Shown piece by piece: positions 9,421 to 16,881 of a stretch of 52,504 bases of DNA. Made by a program: the position numbers and the translations under genes. The number at the start of each line of letters is the position of its first letter. Within the stretch, counting starts at the first letter, position 1. The stretch covers positions 1-52,504 of the forward strand of contig CAILMI010000040.1 of assembly GCA_903835255.1 (NCBI GenBank), in the 5' to 3' direction. The stretch comes from an uncultured Verrucomicrobia subdivision 3 bacterium. Lineage in GTDB: Bacteria > Verrucomicrobiota > Verrucomicrobiia > Limisphaerales > UBA11358. Under the pieces are notes generated by a model. That model did not search any database. It was not told the DNA's origin and worked only from the letters and a program-made list of their open reading frames with translations.

Positions 9421-10443
9421 TTAGAATTGTTTTAAGAAGCGCCCGTCGTTTTCGTAGAACAGGCGGATGTCATTGATGCCATAGCGGAGCATGGCGATGC
9501 GTTCAATGCCGAAGCCGAACGCCCACCCCGACCAGACCTCCGGATCGTAGCCGACGTTCTCAAACACCTGAGGATGGACCATGCCGCAGCCGGCGATTTC
9601 CAGCCAGTCCTTGCCCATCTTCTTCACGAGCGCGCTGGTGAAATCAATCTCAAAGCTGGGCTCGGTGTAGCTGAAATAATGGGGCCGGAAACGGATCTTC
9701 ACATCGCTGCCCATGAGCTCCTTGAAAACAAATTCCACGGTGCCCTTGAGATCGCCGACGGTGACATTCCGGTCCACGTAAAGCCCCTCGATCTGGTGGA
9801 AGGTGGGGTTGTGGGTGGCGTCCGCATTGTCGCGGCGATACACGCGGCCCGGCACAAGAATGCGCACGGGCGGGGGCTGCGACTTCATCACGCGGATCTG
9901 GACGGAGGAAGTGTGGGTGCGCAGCAGAGAGGATCGCCCGTCCGCCCCTCCCGGAACGGGGGAGACATAAAAAGTGTCCTGGGCGTCGCGGGCCGGATGG
10001 TCGGCAGGCGTGTTCAGGGCGTCAAAGCAGTGATACTCATCCTCGATATCCGGCCCTTCAGCCACGGCAAAGCCGAGCTTGCGGAAGGCGCGGACGATGT
10101 CCTCGGTGACCTGCGTGAGGGGATGAAGTTTGCCGAGCGGCCGGCGGCGGCCCGGCAGCGTGAAATCCGTGGGCTCAGCAGGCAGGGCGGCGGCGAGTTC
10201 CAGCTGTTCGCGGCGGGAGGCGAGAGCGGACTCGATCTCGACCTTGGCGAGATTGATGAGCTTTCCCGCGGCGGGCTTTTCCTCTTTGGACAGCGTGCCG
10301 AGCTGCTTCATCAAAGCGGTGAACCGGCCGCTGGCGCCCAGCCAGGCGCCCTTGGTCTGCTCGAGCGCGGCGAGGTCGGGGGCCGCAGTCAATTCCGCGA
10401 TGGCGTTTAGTTTGAGCGGCTCAATGTCGTCCAGCAATGGCAT
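9421..10443 (-). CDS. pheS: Phenylalanine-tRNA ligase alpha subunit
   Basis: 340 aa, standard length. It charges tRNA-Phe as part of an alpha2-beta2 enzyme in the cytoplasm. The N-terminal coiled coil (residues ~1-90) is followed by the class II core with HPLTQVTEDIVRAF, the motif 2 region (RVYRRDNADATHNPTFHQIEG) and motif 3 (GWAFGFGIERIAMLRYGI). The partner pheT is not in the window, since the next gene downstream is the L,D-transpeptidase. The gene is 93 bp after rplT on the same strand, with a strong terminator-like hairpin between them. Confidence 0.97.
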   Translation of the reverse strand: MPLLDDIEPLKLNAIAELTAAPDLAALEQTKGAWLGASGRFTALMKQLGTLSKEEKPAAGKLINLAKVEIESALASRREQLELAAALPAEPTDFTLPGRRRPLGKLHPLTQVTEDIVRAFRKLGFAVAEGPDIEDEYHCFDALNTPADHPARDAQDTFYVSPVPGGADGRSSLLRTHTSSVQIRVMKSQPPPVRILVPGRVYRRDNADATHNPTFHQIEGLYVDRNVTVGDLKGTVEFVFKELMGSDVKIRFRPHYFSYTEPSFEIDFTSALVKKMGKDWLEIAGCGMVHPQVFENVGYDPEVWSGWAFGFGIERIAMLRYGINDIRLFYENDGRFLKQF

Positions 10444-10483
10444 AGAATGGATCGAATGATAGAGGATTGAGAAGGGAAGAAAA

Positions 10484-10514
10484 GAAAAACGGGCGACCTT
10501 TTCAGGTCGCCCGT
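10484..10514 (-). terminator. Intrinsic terminator or attenuator before pheS
   Basis: On the minus strand ACGGGCGACCT (10514-10504), a 4-base loop and AGGTCGCCCGT (10499-10489) form a perfect 11-bp stem followed by a T-rich run. It sits between rplT (ends 10537) and the pheS start codon at 10443. Confidence 0.85.
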
Positions 10515-10536
10515 TCAGAAGGGTGGATTCAACCGA

Positions 10537-10920
10537 TCAGGCTTTGGCCAGGGTGGCAGCGGGCTTGGCCTTCAAGGCGTTCTTGGCCAGGGTCACCAAC
10601 TCGCCAAACGCGGCGGCATCGGTGGCAGCCAGATCCGAGATGACCTTGCGGTCGAGGCCCACCTGGGCGGCTTTCATGCCTTCCATGAAGCGGCTGTAGG
10701 TGAGGCCGGCGGCACGGGCGGCGGCGTTGATGCGGATCTGCCAGAGATAGCGGAAGGTGCGCTTCTTGACGCGGCGGTCGCGGTAGGCGTACTGGCGGCC
10801 GTGATCGACGGCATCCGACGCGTAGCGATAGAGCTTGGACCGCTTCAGGCGAAAGCCCTTGGCGGCGGTCAGCATCCGTTTGCGGCGTTTGCGGGAGGCG
10901 GGGGAATTGGTTACACGCAT
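10537..10920 (-). CDS. rplT: 50S ribosomal protein L20
   Basis: 127 aa, slightly longer than most L20 proteins because of a short Ala/Lys-rich tail. The basic N-terminal extension (SRKRRKRMLTAAKGFRLKRS) and the globular domain (WQIRINAAARAAGLTYSRFM) are characteristic. It binds 23S rRNA early in large-subunit assembly. It is 38 bp downstream of rpmI, the usual rpmI-rplT arrangement, but infC is not the gene upstream. Confidence 0.97.
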   Translation of the reverse strand: MRVTNSPASRKRRKRMLTAAKGFRLKRSKLYRYASDAVDHGRQYAYRDRRVKKRTFRYLWQIRINAAARAAGLTYSRFMEGMKAAQVGLDRKVISDLAATDAAAFGELVTLAKNALKAKPAATLAKA

Positions 10921-10958
10921 GGTTCGTTATTCGTTAAGGGGTTGAAAGCGTCAAACGT

Positions 10959-11168
10959 TCAATGGCTGAACGGCAGGTTTTGCGTGATGCGATAGGCATC
11001 CGTCGCATCAATGACCGCGCTCTTTCCGAGGCGGCGGCGGCGCTTGGAGTTTTTGCCCTGCAGCAAATGGCGCTTGCCAGCATGGCGGCGCAGGACCTTG
11101 CCGGTGCCAGTGATCTTGAACCGCTTGGTCACGGATTTCTTCGTTTTGATGCCTTTGGGACGTCGCAT
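10959..11168 (-). CDS. rpmI: 50S ribosomal protein L35
   Basis: 69 aa from ATG 11168; the frame is open further upstream, but the L35 start (MRRPKGIKTKKSVTKRFKIT) is unmistakable. The HAGKRHLLQGKNSKRRRRLG segment is the L35 signature. It is the first gene of rpmI-rplT-pheS. The leader upstream is AT-rich and shows no obvious Shine-Dalgarno, and infC, which often precedes rpmI, is absent. Confidence 0.95.
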   Translation of the reverse strand: MRRPKGIKTKKSVTKRFKITGTGKVLRRHAGKRHLLQGKNSKRRRRLGKSAVIDATDAYRITQNLPFSH

Positions 11169-11399
11169 AAATTTATTAATTCCAATTACAAAAGGGTGCG
11201 AACTATATGTCGCCGCACCCCTCAACGCAAGCCTGATTTTAAAGTTTGCACCTGCGCCTCTCGCCTTCTCCCACCAAAACCTCATTCCAGAGAGTTCACA
11301 GAGCAGGAACCGCCAGCTTTTTCGGGGTCAGGCCTTCCCCATGCGGATCTGTTGGATAAACTGAAAGGCGTTGCTTCGCCCCGTCTGCAAGGGGAAGGT

Positions 11400-11486
11400 T
11401 GGTGCCGACGGAGGGGGTCGAACCCACACACCCTTACGGATACCAGATTTTGAGTCTAGCGCGTCTGCCAATTCCGCCACATCGGC
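11400..11486 (-). tRNA. tRNA-Leu (anticodon CAA)
   Basis: The reverse complement folds as an 87-nt class II tRNA with encoded CCA. The acceptor GCCGATG pairs with CGTCGGC (one T-G wobble). The anticodon stem CTAGA/TCTGG encloses the loop CTCAAAA with anticodon CAA, which reads UUG. The variable arm is long (GGTATCCGTAAGGGTGTG region), as expected for Leu, and the T-arm has GGTTCGACCCC. Confidence 0.95.
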
Positions 11487-11709
11487 TACCAACATCTTCA
11501 ACCCTTGAAGCAGGCTGAACCCCGCTGGACTTTGACGCTGCGCCCGGGCCGGACCCGGGAACGCGCGCACGTTGCGCCACGCGTCTCCGCACATCCGTCA
11601 AATTCCGGCGCTACGCTAACAGAAGGCGCTGAGCAAGCGCAAGCGCGCTATTTCAACAGCCTCAAAAAGGGTTCATGGCAACCGCGTTCCAAGGTGTTGC
11701 ACCTGCATT

Positions 11710-12570
11710 TTAAGGGGTATCGGGCGAGCTGCGGAGGCTGGCTCGGGGGCTGGCGGAGGAAGACAGCCTTGTCCCCACCGGGGAGAGGAGCGATGTCCCC
11801 GCTGACTGCCCGGGAATACCATGCTGGTAAGATCCGCTCTTCTGCAATTGAGCGGCCGCCGGCCCATCCAGCACGAACGTGCAGGAGGAATGCAATTGCA
11901 AGGCACTGGCAGTCACCATCCTCGTCAGCGGCCCCTCAATCGCTTGGGCCACGATTTTCGCCTTCTCCGGCCCGATCGCGAGCAAGAGGCAGCGGCGCGC
12001 TTCCAATATGGTTCCCACTCCCATGGTGATCGCCGTCCGCGGCACCCGCTTCGGCTTTGGAAAAAACGGCGCGTTCTGGTCCAGCGTCACCTGCGACAGA
12101 AGCTGCACGCGCGTGCGGGACTCGAACGCGGACGACGGCTCATTGAATCCAATGTGGCCATTGAGGCCGATGCCCAGCACCTGCAAATCAATGCCGCCGC
12201 TGGCCGCGATGAGGCGCTCATAGCGGGCGCACTCGGCATCCAAGTCGGACGCCATGCCATCCGGCAGATGGGTGTTCTGCGGGTCGATGTTCACCTTGTC
12301 AAACAATCGCTGACGCATGAAATCGTGGTAAGAACACGGATCCTCGGCCGGCAGGCCCACATACTCATCCAGGTTAAACGTGCGGCAGCGGGAAAAATCC
12401 AGGCCCTCTTTCTGATGCTTGCGGACCAGCTGATCATAGACCGCTTCCATCGTGCTGCCGGTGGCCAGCCCGAGCACCAAATTCGGCTTGTCCGTCAATG
12501 CCTGCGCGATGAAATCAGCGACGGCCTGCGCCGCCCTTCCAGCGCCTGCGGATTGAATAATGACGTCCAT
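11710..12570 (-). CDS. nagB: Glucosamine-6-phosphate deaminase
   Basis: 286 aa. NagB converts glucosamine-6-phosphate to fructose-6-phosphate and ammonia, the entry of amino sugars into glycolysis. Clear family motifs are LGLATGSTMEAVYDQL, RTFNLDEYVGL with the catalytic Asp, and VLGIGLNGHIGFNEP. The last ~30 residues (after the LDGPAAAQLQ region) do not look like NagB and are rich in Ser/Pro/Arg, as if the original stop were lost and translation runs into downstream repeat-like sequence. It is divergent from the GH20-like gene at 12701, which fits a shared role in amino-sugar use. Confidence 0.93.
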   Translation of the reverse strand: MDVIIQSAGAGRAAQAVADFIAQALTDKPNLVLGLATGSTMEAVYDQLVRKHQKEGLDFSRCRTFNLDEYVGLPAEDPCSYHDFMRQRLFDKVNIDPQNTHLPDGMASDLDAECARYERLIAASGGIDLQVLGIGLNGHIGFNEPSSAFESRTRVQLLSQVTLDQNAPFFPKPKRVPRTAITMGVGTILEARRCLLLAIGPEKAKIVAQAIEGPLTRMVTASALQLHSSCTFVLDGPAAAQLQKSGSYQHGIPGQSAGTSLLSPVGTRLSSSASPRASLRSSPDTP

Positions 12571-12700
12571 TGAAAATATGATTCACACCTTACTGGATTT
12601 GAGGAGGCTGGAAATCCCCCCGTATTGGGGGTTTCCCATTAGGCGGCGCTCCGATCTAAAATCGGGCTGCAGAAAAAATCAAACCCAAGCACTCACGCCA
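12571..12700. promoter_or_regulatory. Divergent nagB / GH20-like intergenic region with two hairpins
   Basis: The 130 bp between the two start codons must carry both promoters. Two inverted repeats are visible: GAAATCCCCC / GGGGGTTTC (12611-12635, one bulge) and CCGAT / ATCGG around a CTAAA loop (12651-12665). They could be operators or leader structures. No recognisable NagC, NagR or LacI consensus was found, and the 15-bp motif of the other two divergent regions is not here. Confidence 0.4.
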
Positions 12701-13804
12701 ATGTGGACCCCAAAAAATAACAACACTCGCATTCCCCCGGCCCCCTCTCTTTATAAAAGTCTTCTGATGGGGTGGCTGGCACTTTGCTGCGGGATAGCAT
12801 GGGGCTCTCCCACACACGCGCAAACTCTGCCGCCCGGCAACCCCAAGAGCCCATCCCACCCCTGGCGGGGCGTCCATCTCTGGATCGACCGCGAATCCAG
12901 CGCCCAGCAGCTTCTCGGCACGCTGCCCCGGCTCGCGGCCGCCGGGGTCAATGCCGTGGTCCTCGAGGTGAACTACAGCTTTGAATTCCAAGCGCACCCC
13001 GAATTGCGCAAGCGCCACTCCATCACCGGGGCCACCGCCCATAAACTCGCCGCCGCAGCCCGCCAGTGCGGCATCCGCCTGATCCCGGAATTCAACTGCC
13101 TCGGCCACCAGTCGTTCAGCGGAAGCATCGAACCGCTCCTCAAAGCCCATCCCGACTTCAATGAGACCCCGTCGCAATCGCTGACGAATAAAAATATCTA
13201 CTGCCTCGAGTGGTGCCCGCAATCCCCCGGGCTCAATGCGATTGTTTTTTCGCTGATCGACGAAATCGCCGGGGCGTTTGAGGCCGACGCCGTCCACGTG
13301 GGCATGGATGAGGTCTATCTGCTCGGCTCCGGCGAATGCCCGCGCTGTCGCGGAAAAAATCCCGCAGCCCTTTTTGCCGCCCAGATCAACGCCCTCCACC
13401 AGCACATCGCCGTTGAGAAAAAATGGCAGATGCTCATGTGGGCGGACCGGGTGATCGGCCCCAAATTCCAGGGCTATTCCAAATACGATACGGCCCGCAA
13501 CGACTTGAGCGCTGCGGAGGAGGCGATTCCGCGCGACATCGTCCTGTGCGACTGGCATTACGAATGGCGCAAAAATTATCCGTCGGTCCCCTACCTGACC
13601 GGCCGCGGCTTCCAGGTCTGGCCGGCGGGGTTTATGCCGTTGAAAGCAGCGGAGGCGTTCAGCGATTTTTCCCAGCGCCAAACCAACACGCTGATTCTCG
13701 GATGGCTCGCCACCACCTGGAACGAAACCAGCATCACCAATTCACCGGACTGGCCTCCCATCCGGGAGATTCTCCCGCGCTGGCGCAGCCCGGCGGAGCG
13801 CTAA
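12701..13804 (+). CDS. Secreted GH20-like beta-N-acetylhexosaminidase domain protein
   Basis: 367 aa from ATG 12701. A signal peptide (residues ~17-41) is followed directly by a TIM barrel resembling the GH20 catalytic domain. HVGMDEV holds the adjacent Asp203-Glu204 pair expected for substrate-assisted catalysis, and GIRLIPEFNCLGH and a C-terminal LGWLATTWNET fit barrel strands. The N-terminal GH20b domain of classical hexosaminidases is missing. The in-frame ATG at 12560 overlaps nagB and crosses the hairpins, so it was not used. Likely role: release of terminal N-acetylhexosamine in the periplasm or outside, supplying NagB. Activity is unproven. Confidence 0.72.
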   Translation: MWTPKNNNTRIPPAPSLYKSLLMGWLALCCGIAWGSPTHAQTLPPGNPKSPSHPWRGVHLWIDRESSAQQLLGTLPRLAAAGVNAVVLEVNYSFEFQAHPELRKRHSITGATAHKLAAAARQCGIRLIPEFNCLGHQSFSGSIEPLLKAHPDFNETPSQSLTNKNIYCLEWCPQSPGLNAIVFSLIDEIAGAFEADAVHVGMDEVYLLGSGECPRCRGKNPAALFAAQINALHQHIAVEKKWQMLMWADRVIGPKFQGYSKYDTARNDLSAAEEAIPRDIVLCDWHYEWRKNYPSVPYLTGRGFQVWPAGFMPLKAAEAFSDFSQRQTNTLILGWLATTWNETSITNSPDWPPIREILPRWRSPAER

Positions 13805-13812
13805 TCCGACGG

Positions 13813-14538
13813 TTATAAATCGTTCCGGCTTCGAACGCCCTGCGCCCGCCCGTCAAGATAGAGCCGATTCCAATACGAATTACCATGCACCGGCTTGTCC
13901 GGCAGAGAGTAACTGGGGAGATAGGCGACGGTCAGATCCATGTCCATAGCCATCCAGGCCTCGCTGGGACGCTGGATGACATTCATTTTGGCGGGAGCCA
14001 CGCTCTGCGTAATCGGCGACGCGCTGGAATCCCATCGCCCGAATGGATACAAGATCACCGACGACGACGAATTGGTCAGGGCCTGGTTGATGGCGTAGCT
14101 ATAAACATTGGTGCCTAGCGTGGCCCGGGCAAAGGAGGAACAGATCGCCACTTCGCCGGTGCTGTATTTGCCGCTATTGAGGGCAGGCATCGGAATGGCG
14201 AGATACGGGGCCAGGTAGCCCAGCAGTTCCACCGGGCCCGGCGAGCTTCCGCCGTTGACGCTCCGGTCGGTGACGTAAAATCTCTTGCTGATGACAAGCC
14301 CGCAGGGCCCGGGCAAAATGTCATTGTAATCCCCCAGATACATCTGCGTAGCAATGCCGATCTGCTTCAAATTACTGATGCATTTGATGCGGTTCGCCTT
14401 CTCCTTGGCCGCCGAAAGCGCTGGCAGCAGCATCGCTGCCAGAATCGCGATGATGGCGATGACCACAAGCAGTTCAATCAAGGTAAAAGCTGAAACAGCC
14501 TGACGTGATTTTCCAATTTTCCGGGATCGAGTGTTCAT
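13813..14538 (-). CDS. Prepilin-like protein (DUF1559 type)
   Basis: 241 aa. The N-terminus has a prepilin cleavage/methylation site ([20 protein letters not shown]) followed by the typical [25 protein letters not shown] of the DUF1559/type II pseudopilin-like proteins that are greatly expanded in Verrucomicrobiota and Planctomycetota. The C-terminal half is a small secreted domain with an [11 protein letters not shown] end resembling the H-x-DG motif. Function is unknown; such proteins may be minor pilins or surface proteins. It starts 4 bp after the stop of the 739-aa secreted protein, so the two are probably co-transcribed. Confidence 0.85.
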   Translation of the reverse strand: MNTRSRKIGKSRQAVSAFTLIELLVVIAIIAILAAMLLPALSAAKEKANRIKCISNLKQIGIATQMYLGDYNDILPGPCGLVISKRFYVTDRSVNGGSSPGPVELLGYLAPYLAIPMPALNSGKYSTGEVAICSSFARATLGTNVYSYAINQALTNSSSSVILYPFGRWDSSASPITQSVAPAKMNVIQRPSEAWMAMDMDLTVAYLPSYSLPDKPVHGNSYWNRLYLDGRAQGVRSRNDL

Positions 14539-14542
14539 AAGG

Positions 14543-16762
14543 TTATTGCCGGGCGCGATAAAAACCGGCGTTGAGGTTATTGCTGGCGGATTGGTCGGTA
14601 AAACTCAAAGTGCCGCTGGGGTTTAACAGATTCGTCAACGGCAGCCACGCCCCGAGCAGATTCGTCGCGCGCTCCAGCCACACGCCATACCCCGGCGTGC
14701 TGTTCACCGTCAGAGTGACACGCCCATCCGCCTGCCGACGGATGGCGGACAGCGTCAGAGGCGACAGCGGGCCGGCAAAGGAAAACTTCACCGCATCCGC
14801 GATCACCACGCTGGGCCCGGCATTATTCGCGAGCCGAACCCATCCATTGGTCCCCGCGCTGAAAGGCCGGGCCGACGCAATCTTAAACCAGCCGCCCCCG
14901 TTGATCTGCTGGTTCACCCAGACATTGCTGCTGCCAAACGAGGAAAGGGTCCACGGAGCATTGGTGGCGCGATTGCCGCTGACCGAATGCCAGACAAACA
15001 CATCGTAAAATCCGGGATTCGGGAAGCTGGGCCGGAAGGTCGCCGTGGCGGTGACGCCCGTGCCGCTGCTGGCGTAATAGTAATTCGTCAGATAACGGTC
15101 GCTGCCGGAACTGCTGGAGATCCAGCCCCCGCTGCAGCTCACTTGGGGATCGGTGTTATCCAGAATGATGTCGGCATCCGCATAGACCAGCTTCACCCCA
15201 TCCACGGCGGCGATATTCGCGGCGTCAGAAAAATTATCCAGCACGCGAATGTAATTGGAATTGCCCGCGGCGAAGTTGAAACGCCCCACCAGCGACCAGT
15301 TGCCGGAATTCGTCTGCTGATTCGCATACGCCAGGTTCGTGCCCGCCGGCGTGCCGATGACAAAGGGGACGCCTGCCGACGCATTGGTCAGAAAGGGGTG
15401 CCACTGATACAGGTCGTAATTCCCGGGAATCACAATGTTCGGCGTGAACTGCACAAACGCCGCGCCGCTCCCCTGCCCTTTGAAAAGATAATTGGTGCCG
15501 AAGGAATTCGTGTCCGTGCCAGTCGCCCCGTAATAAGTTGCCGCCGTGGTCGTAGCCCCAAACACCCGGACGGATGTCCACCCCCCCACAACCGTGGCCG
15601 AGGCATCGTCCAGCACGAGATTATTGACGATGTTGGAATAAGTGCCGCTGGTCCCGGCGCTGACGTTTGCCCATTGATTGGTGCCGATGGTGTCGGCACG
15701 CCAGAAATTGACGCCGCGATAGCCGCCCGCCGTCTGGGCGTGGGGATCGGCAGCCACGTAATCCACGAATTCCAGCACATCTTCATCCGGATACACCTCG
15801 GTGGCCGCTCCGCCGTTGGGATTGCCGCCGGGGACCACTTCGCCATAAACATCCTGCAACGGAATGATGGGCTTGATGGCATTGGTCCAGTTGACGGCCA
15901 CACCTGTGATGTTCGTGAGCGGCAGCGCGTAAAGGCTGCTCTGCCACGCCGACCAGTTCACGTCCGACCAGTTGATGGCGGCGCTGGGCGAATCCTTGAT
16001 GCCCGCCGTGGAGAAATGATAGATCTGCGGCATCACGGCATCGCACCAGAAACCGAATTCTTTGTAGGGAAAACTGGAATGCAGGTAGATGATCGGAAAC
16101 GGCGCATGGGCGAGAAATTTATTCGGCCAGTTGGAGCGCACCGTGGAGCAGAGCTGCCACGCCTGGGCCGGCCCGTTTGTGATCCAAGAGCGACCGGACT
16201 CCCATTCCGCCTCGGCATCAAAAACAAAGCCGTCCGCCCCCTGATTGAAACAATAATCGGCCAGGCTCACCTCGCCCACGATGTTCGAGCCGTAGGAACG
16301 ATTGTAGCCGAAGACCGCAATCCCATTGGAATGCGCCGTGTTGATGAAATTACTGGTCAGCTGGCAATTATTGCTGGCCGGTCCGGGAAAGAATCGGTCG
16401 CTGGTGCCCATCTTCACCATGCAATAGCGCATCCCGGCACTGCGAAAATACTGCATGAGACTGTTCACATTGGTCACGCTGCCCACGTGGCCGCCCACCT
16501 TGTTCGTCGCATCGCCGATGTAATAAATCCAGACCCCCTTGCCAAGATTTTTGGGGTCAATGCCCCCATCCCGGACCTGCGCGCGCGCCCCCAAGACCAT
16601 TGCCAGGACCATGGCCAGCACGAAGGCGAAGACAGCGCTCTGTTTAAGCCCGAACCCCGAAGCGGATGGGGATAACTCGCTGCGATGCCCGCGTGCTGAC
16701 CCTTCCGCACGGGCGCGATCCCCTGTTACAGAGTTCGGGTTGAATGGGAGACAATTCAGCAT
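14543..16762 (-). CDS. Large secreted protein: TIM-barrel-like domain plus golvesin-like domains
   Basis: 739 aa as the longest frame. A hydrophobic segment at residues ~45-60 ([19 protein letters not shown]) looks like a signal peptide. The ~45 residues before it are repeat-derived (repeat at 16643-16744), so the true start may be a GTG or ATG near 16610-16625. The first ~300 mature residues look like a glycoside-hydrolase-type barrel ([22 protein letters not shown]). Two beta-rich domains of golvesin C-terminal type follow, each ending in AVDGVKLVY or ADAVKFSF. The C-terminal ~75 residues ([15 protein letters not shown] ... NAGFYRAR) are a common verrucomicrobial tail. Substrate unknown. 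Confidence 0.6.
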   Translation of the reverse strand: MLNCLPFNPNSVTGDRARAEGSARGHRSELSPSASGFGLKQSAVFAFVLAMVLAMVLGARAQVRDGGIDPKNLGKGVWIYYIGDATNKVGGHVGSVTNVNSLMQYFRSAGMRYCMVKMGTSDRFFPGPASNNCQLTSNFINTAHSNGIAVFGYNRSYGSNIVGEVSLADYCFNQGADGFVFDAEAEWESGRSWITNGPAQAWQLCSTVRSNWPNKFLAHAPFPIIYLHSSFPYKEFGFWCDAVMPQIYHFSTAGIKDSPSAAINWSDVNWSAWQSSLYALPLTNITGVAVNWTNAIKPIIPLQDVYGEVVPGGNPNGGAATEVYPDEDVLEFVDYVAADPHAQTAGGYRGVNFWRADTIGTNQWANVSAGTSGTYSNIVNNLVLDDASATVVGGWTSVRVFGATTTAATYYGATGTDTNSFGTNYLFKGQGSGAAFVQFTPNIVIPGNYDLYQWHPFLTNASAGVPFVIGTPAGTNLAYANQQTNSGNWSLVGRFNFAAGNSNYIRVLDNFSDAANIAAVDGVKLVYADADIILDNTDPQVSCSGGWISSSSGSDRYLTNYYYASSGTGVTATATFRPSFPNPGFYDVFVWHSVSGNRATNAPWTLSSFGSSNVWVNQQINGGGWFKIASARPFSAGTNGWVRLANNAGPSVVIADAVKFSFAGPLSPLTLSAIRRQADGRVTLTVNSTPGYGVWLERATNLLGAWLPLTNLLNPSGTLSFTDQSASNNLNAGFYRARQ
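16643..16744. repeat. Dispersed TIR repeat, copy C (short)
   Basis: About 102 bp, bounded by TTTAA (16643-16647) and TTGAA (16740-16744), a near-match to a 5-bp duplication. The ends GCCCGAACCCCGAAGC and GAGTTCGGG are inverted relative to each other as in copies B and D. It overlaps the 5' end of the 739-aa secreted-protein frame. The spacing (97 bp) is not a multiple of three, so here insertion would have shifted an upstream start out of frame. Confidence 0.6.
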
Positions 16763-16827
16763 GGGTGCGGCTCAAAATATCGCATTTTTAATAATCCGCA
16801 AACACCCAGAGTTCCGCGGCACCGGCT

Positions 16828-16863
16828 AAAAAAATGCAACCGGAGCTCCGGCTCCGGTTGCAT
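16828..16863 (-). terminator. Intrinsic terminator after the 856-aa protein gene
   Basis: ATGCAACCGGAGC (16834-16846) and GCTCCGGTTGCAT (16851-16863) form a perfect 13-bp stem with a 4-base loop. On the minus strand it is followed by a run of seven T. It ends transcription of the gene whose stop is at 16882 and separates it from the 739-aa gene. Confidence 0.92.
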
Positions 16864-16881
16864 TCTCTCTGACGTCTTTTT

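Noticed and set aside
12774-12792. Sigma-54-like TGGCAC...TGC sequence
   Set aside because: It lies inside the signal-peptide coding region of the GH20-like gene and the -12 element is imperfect.
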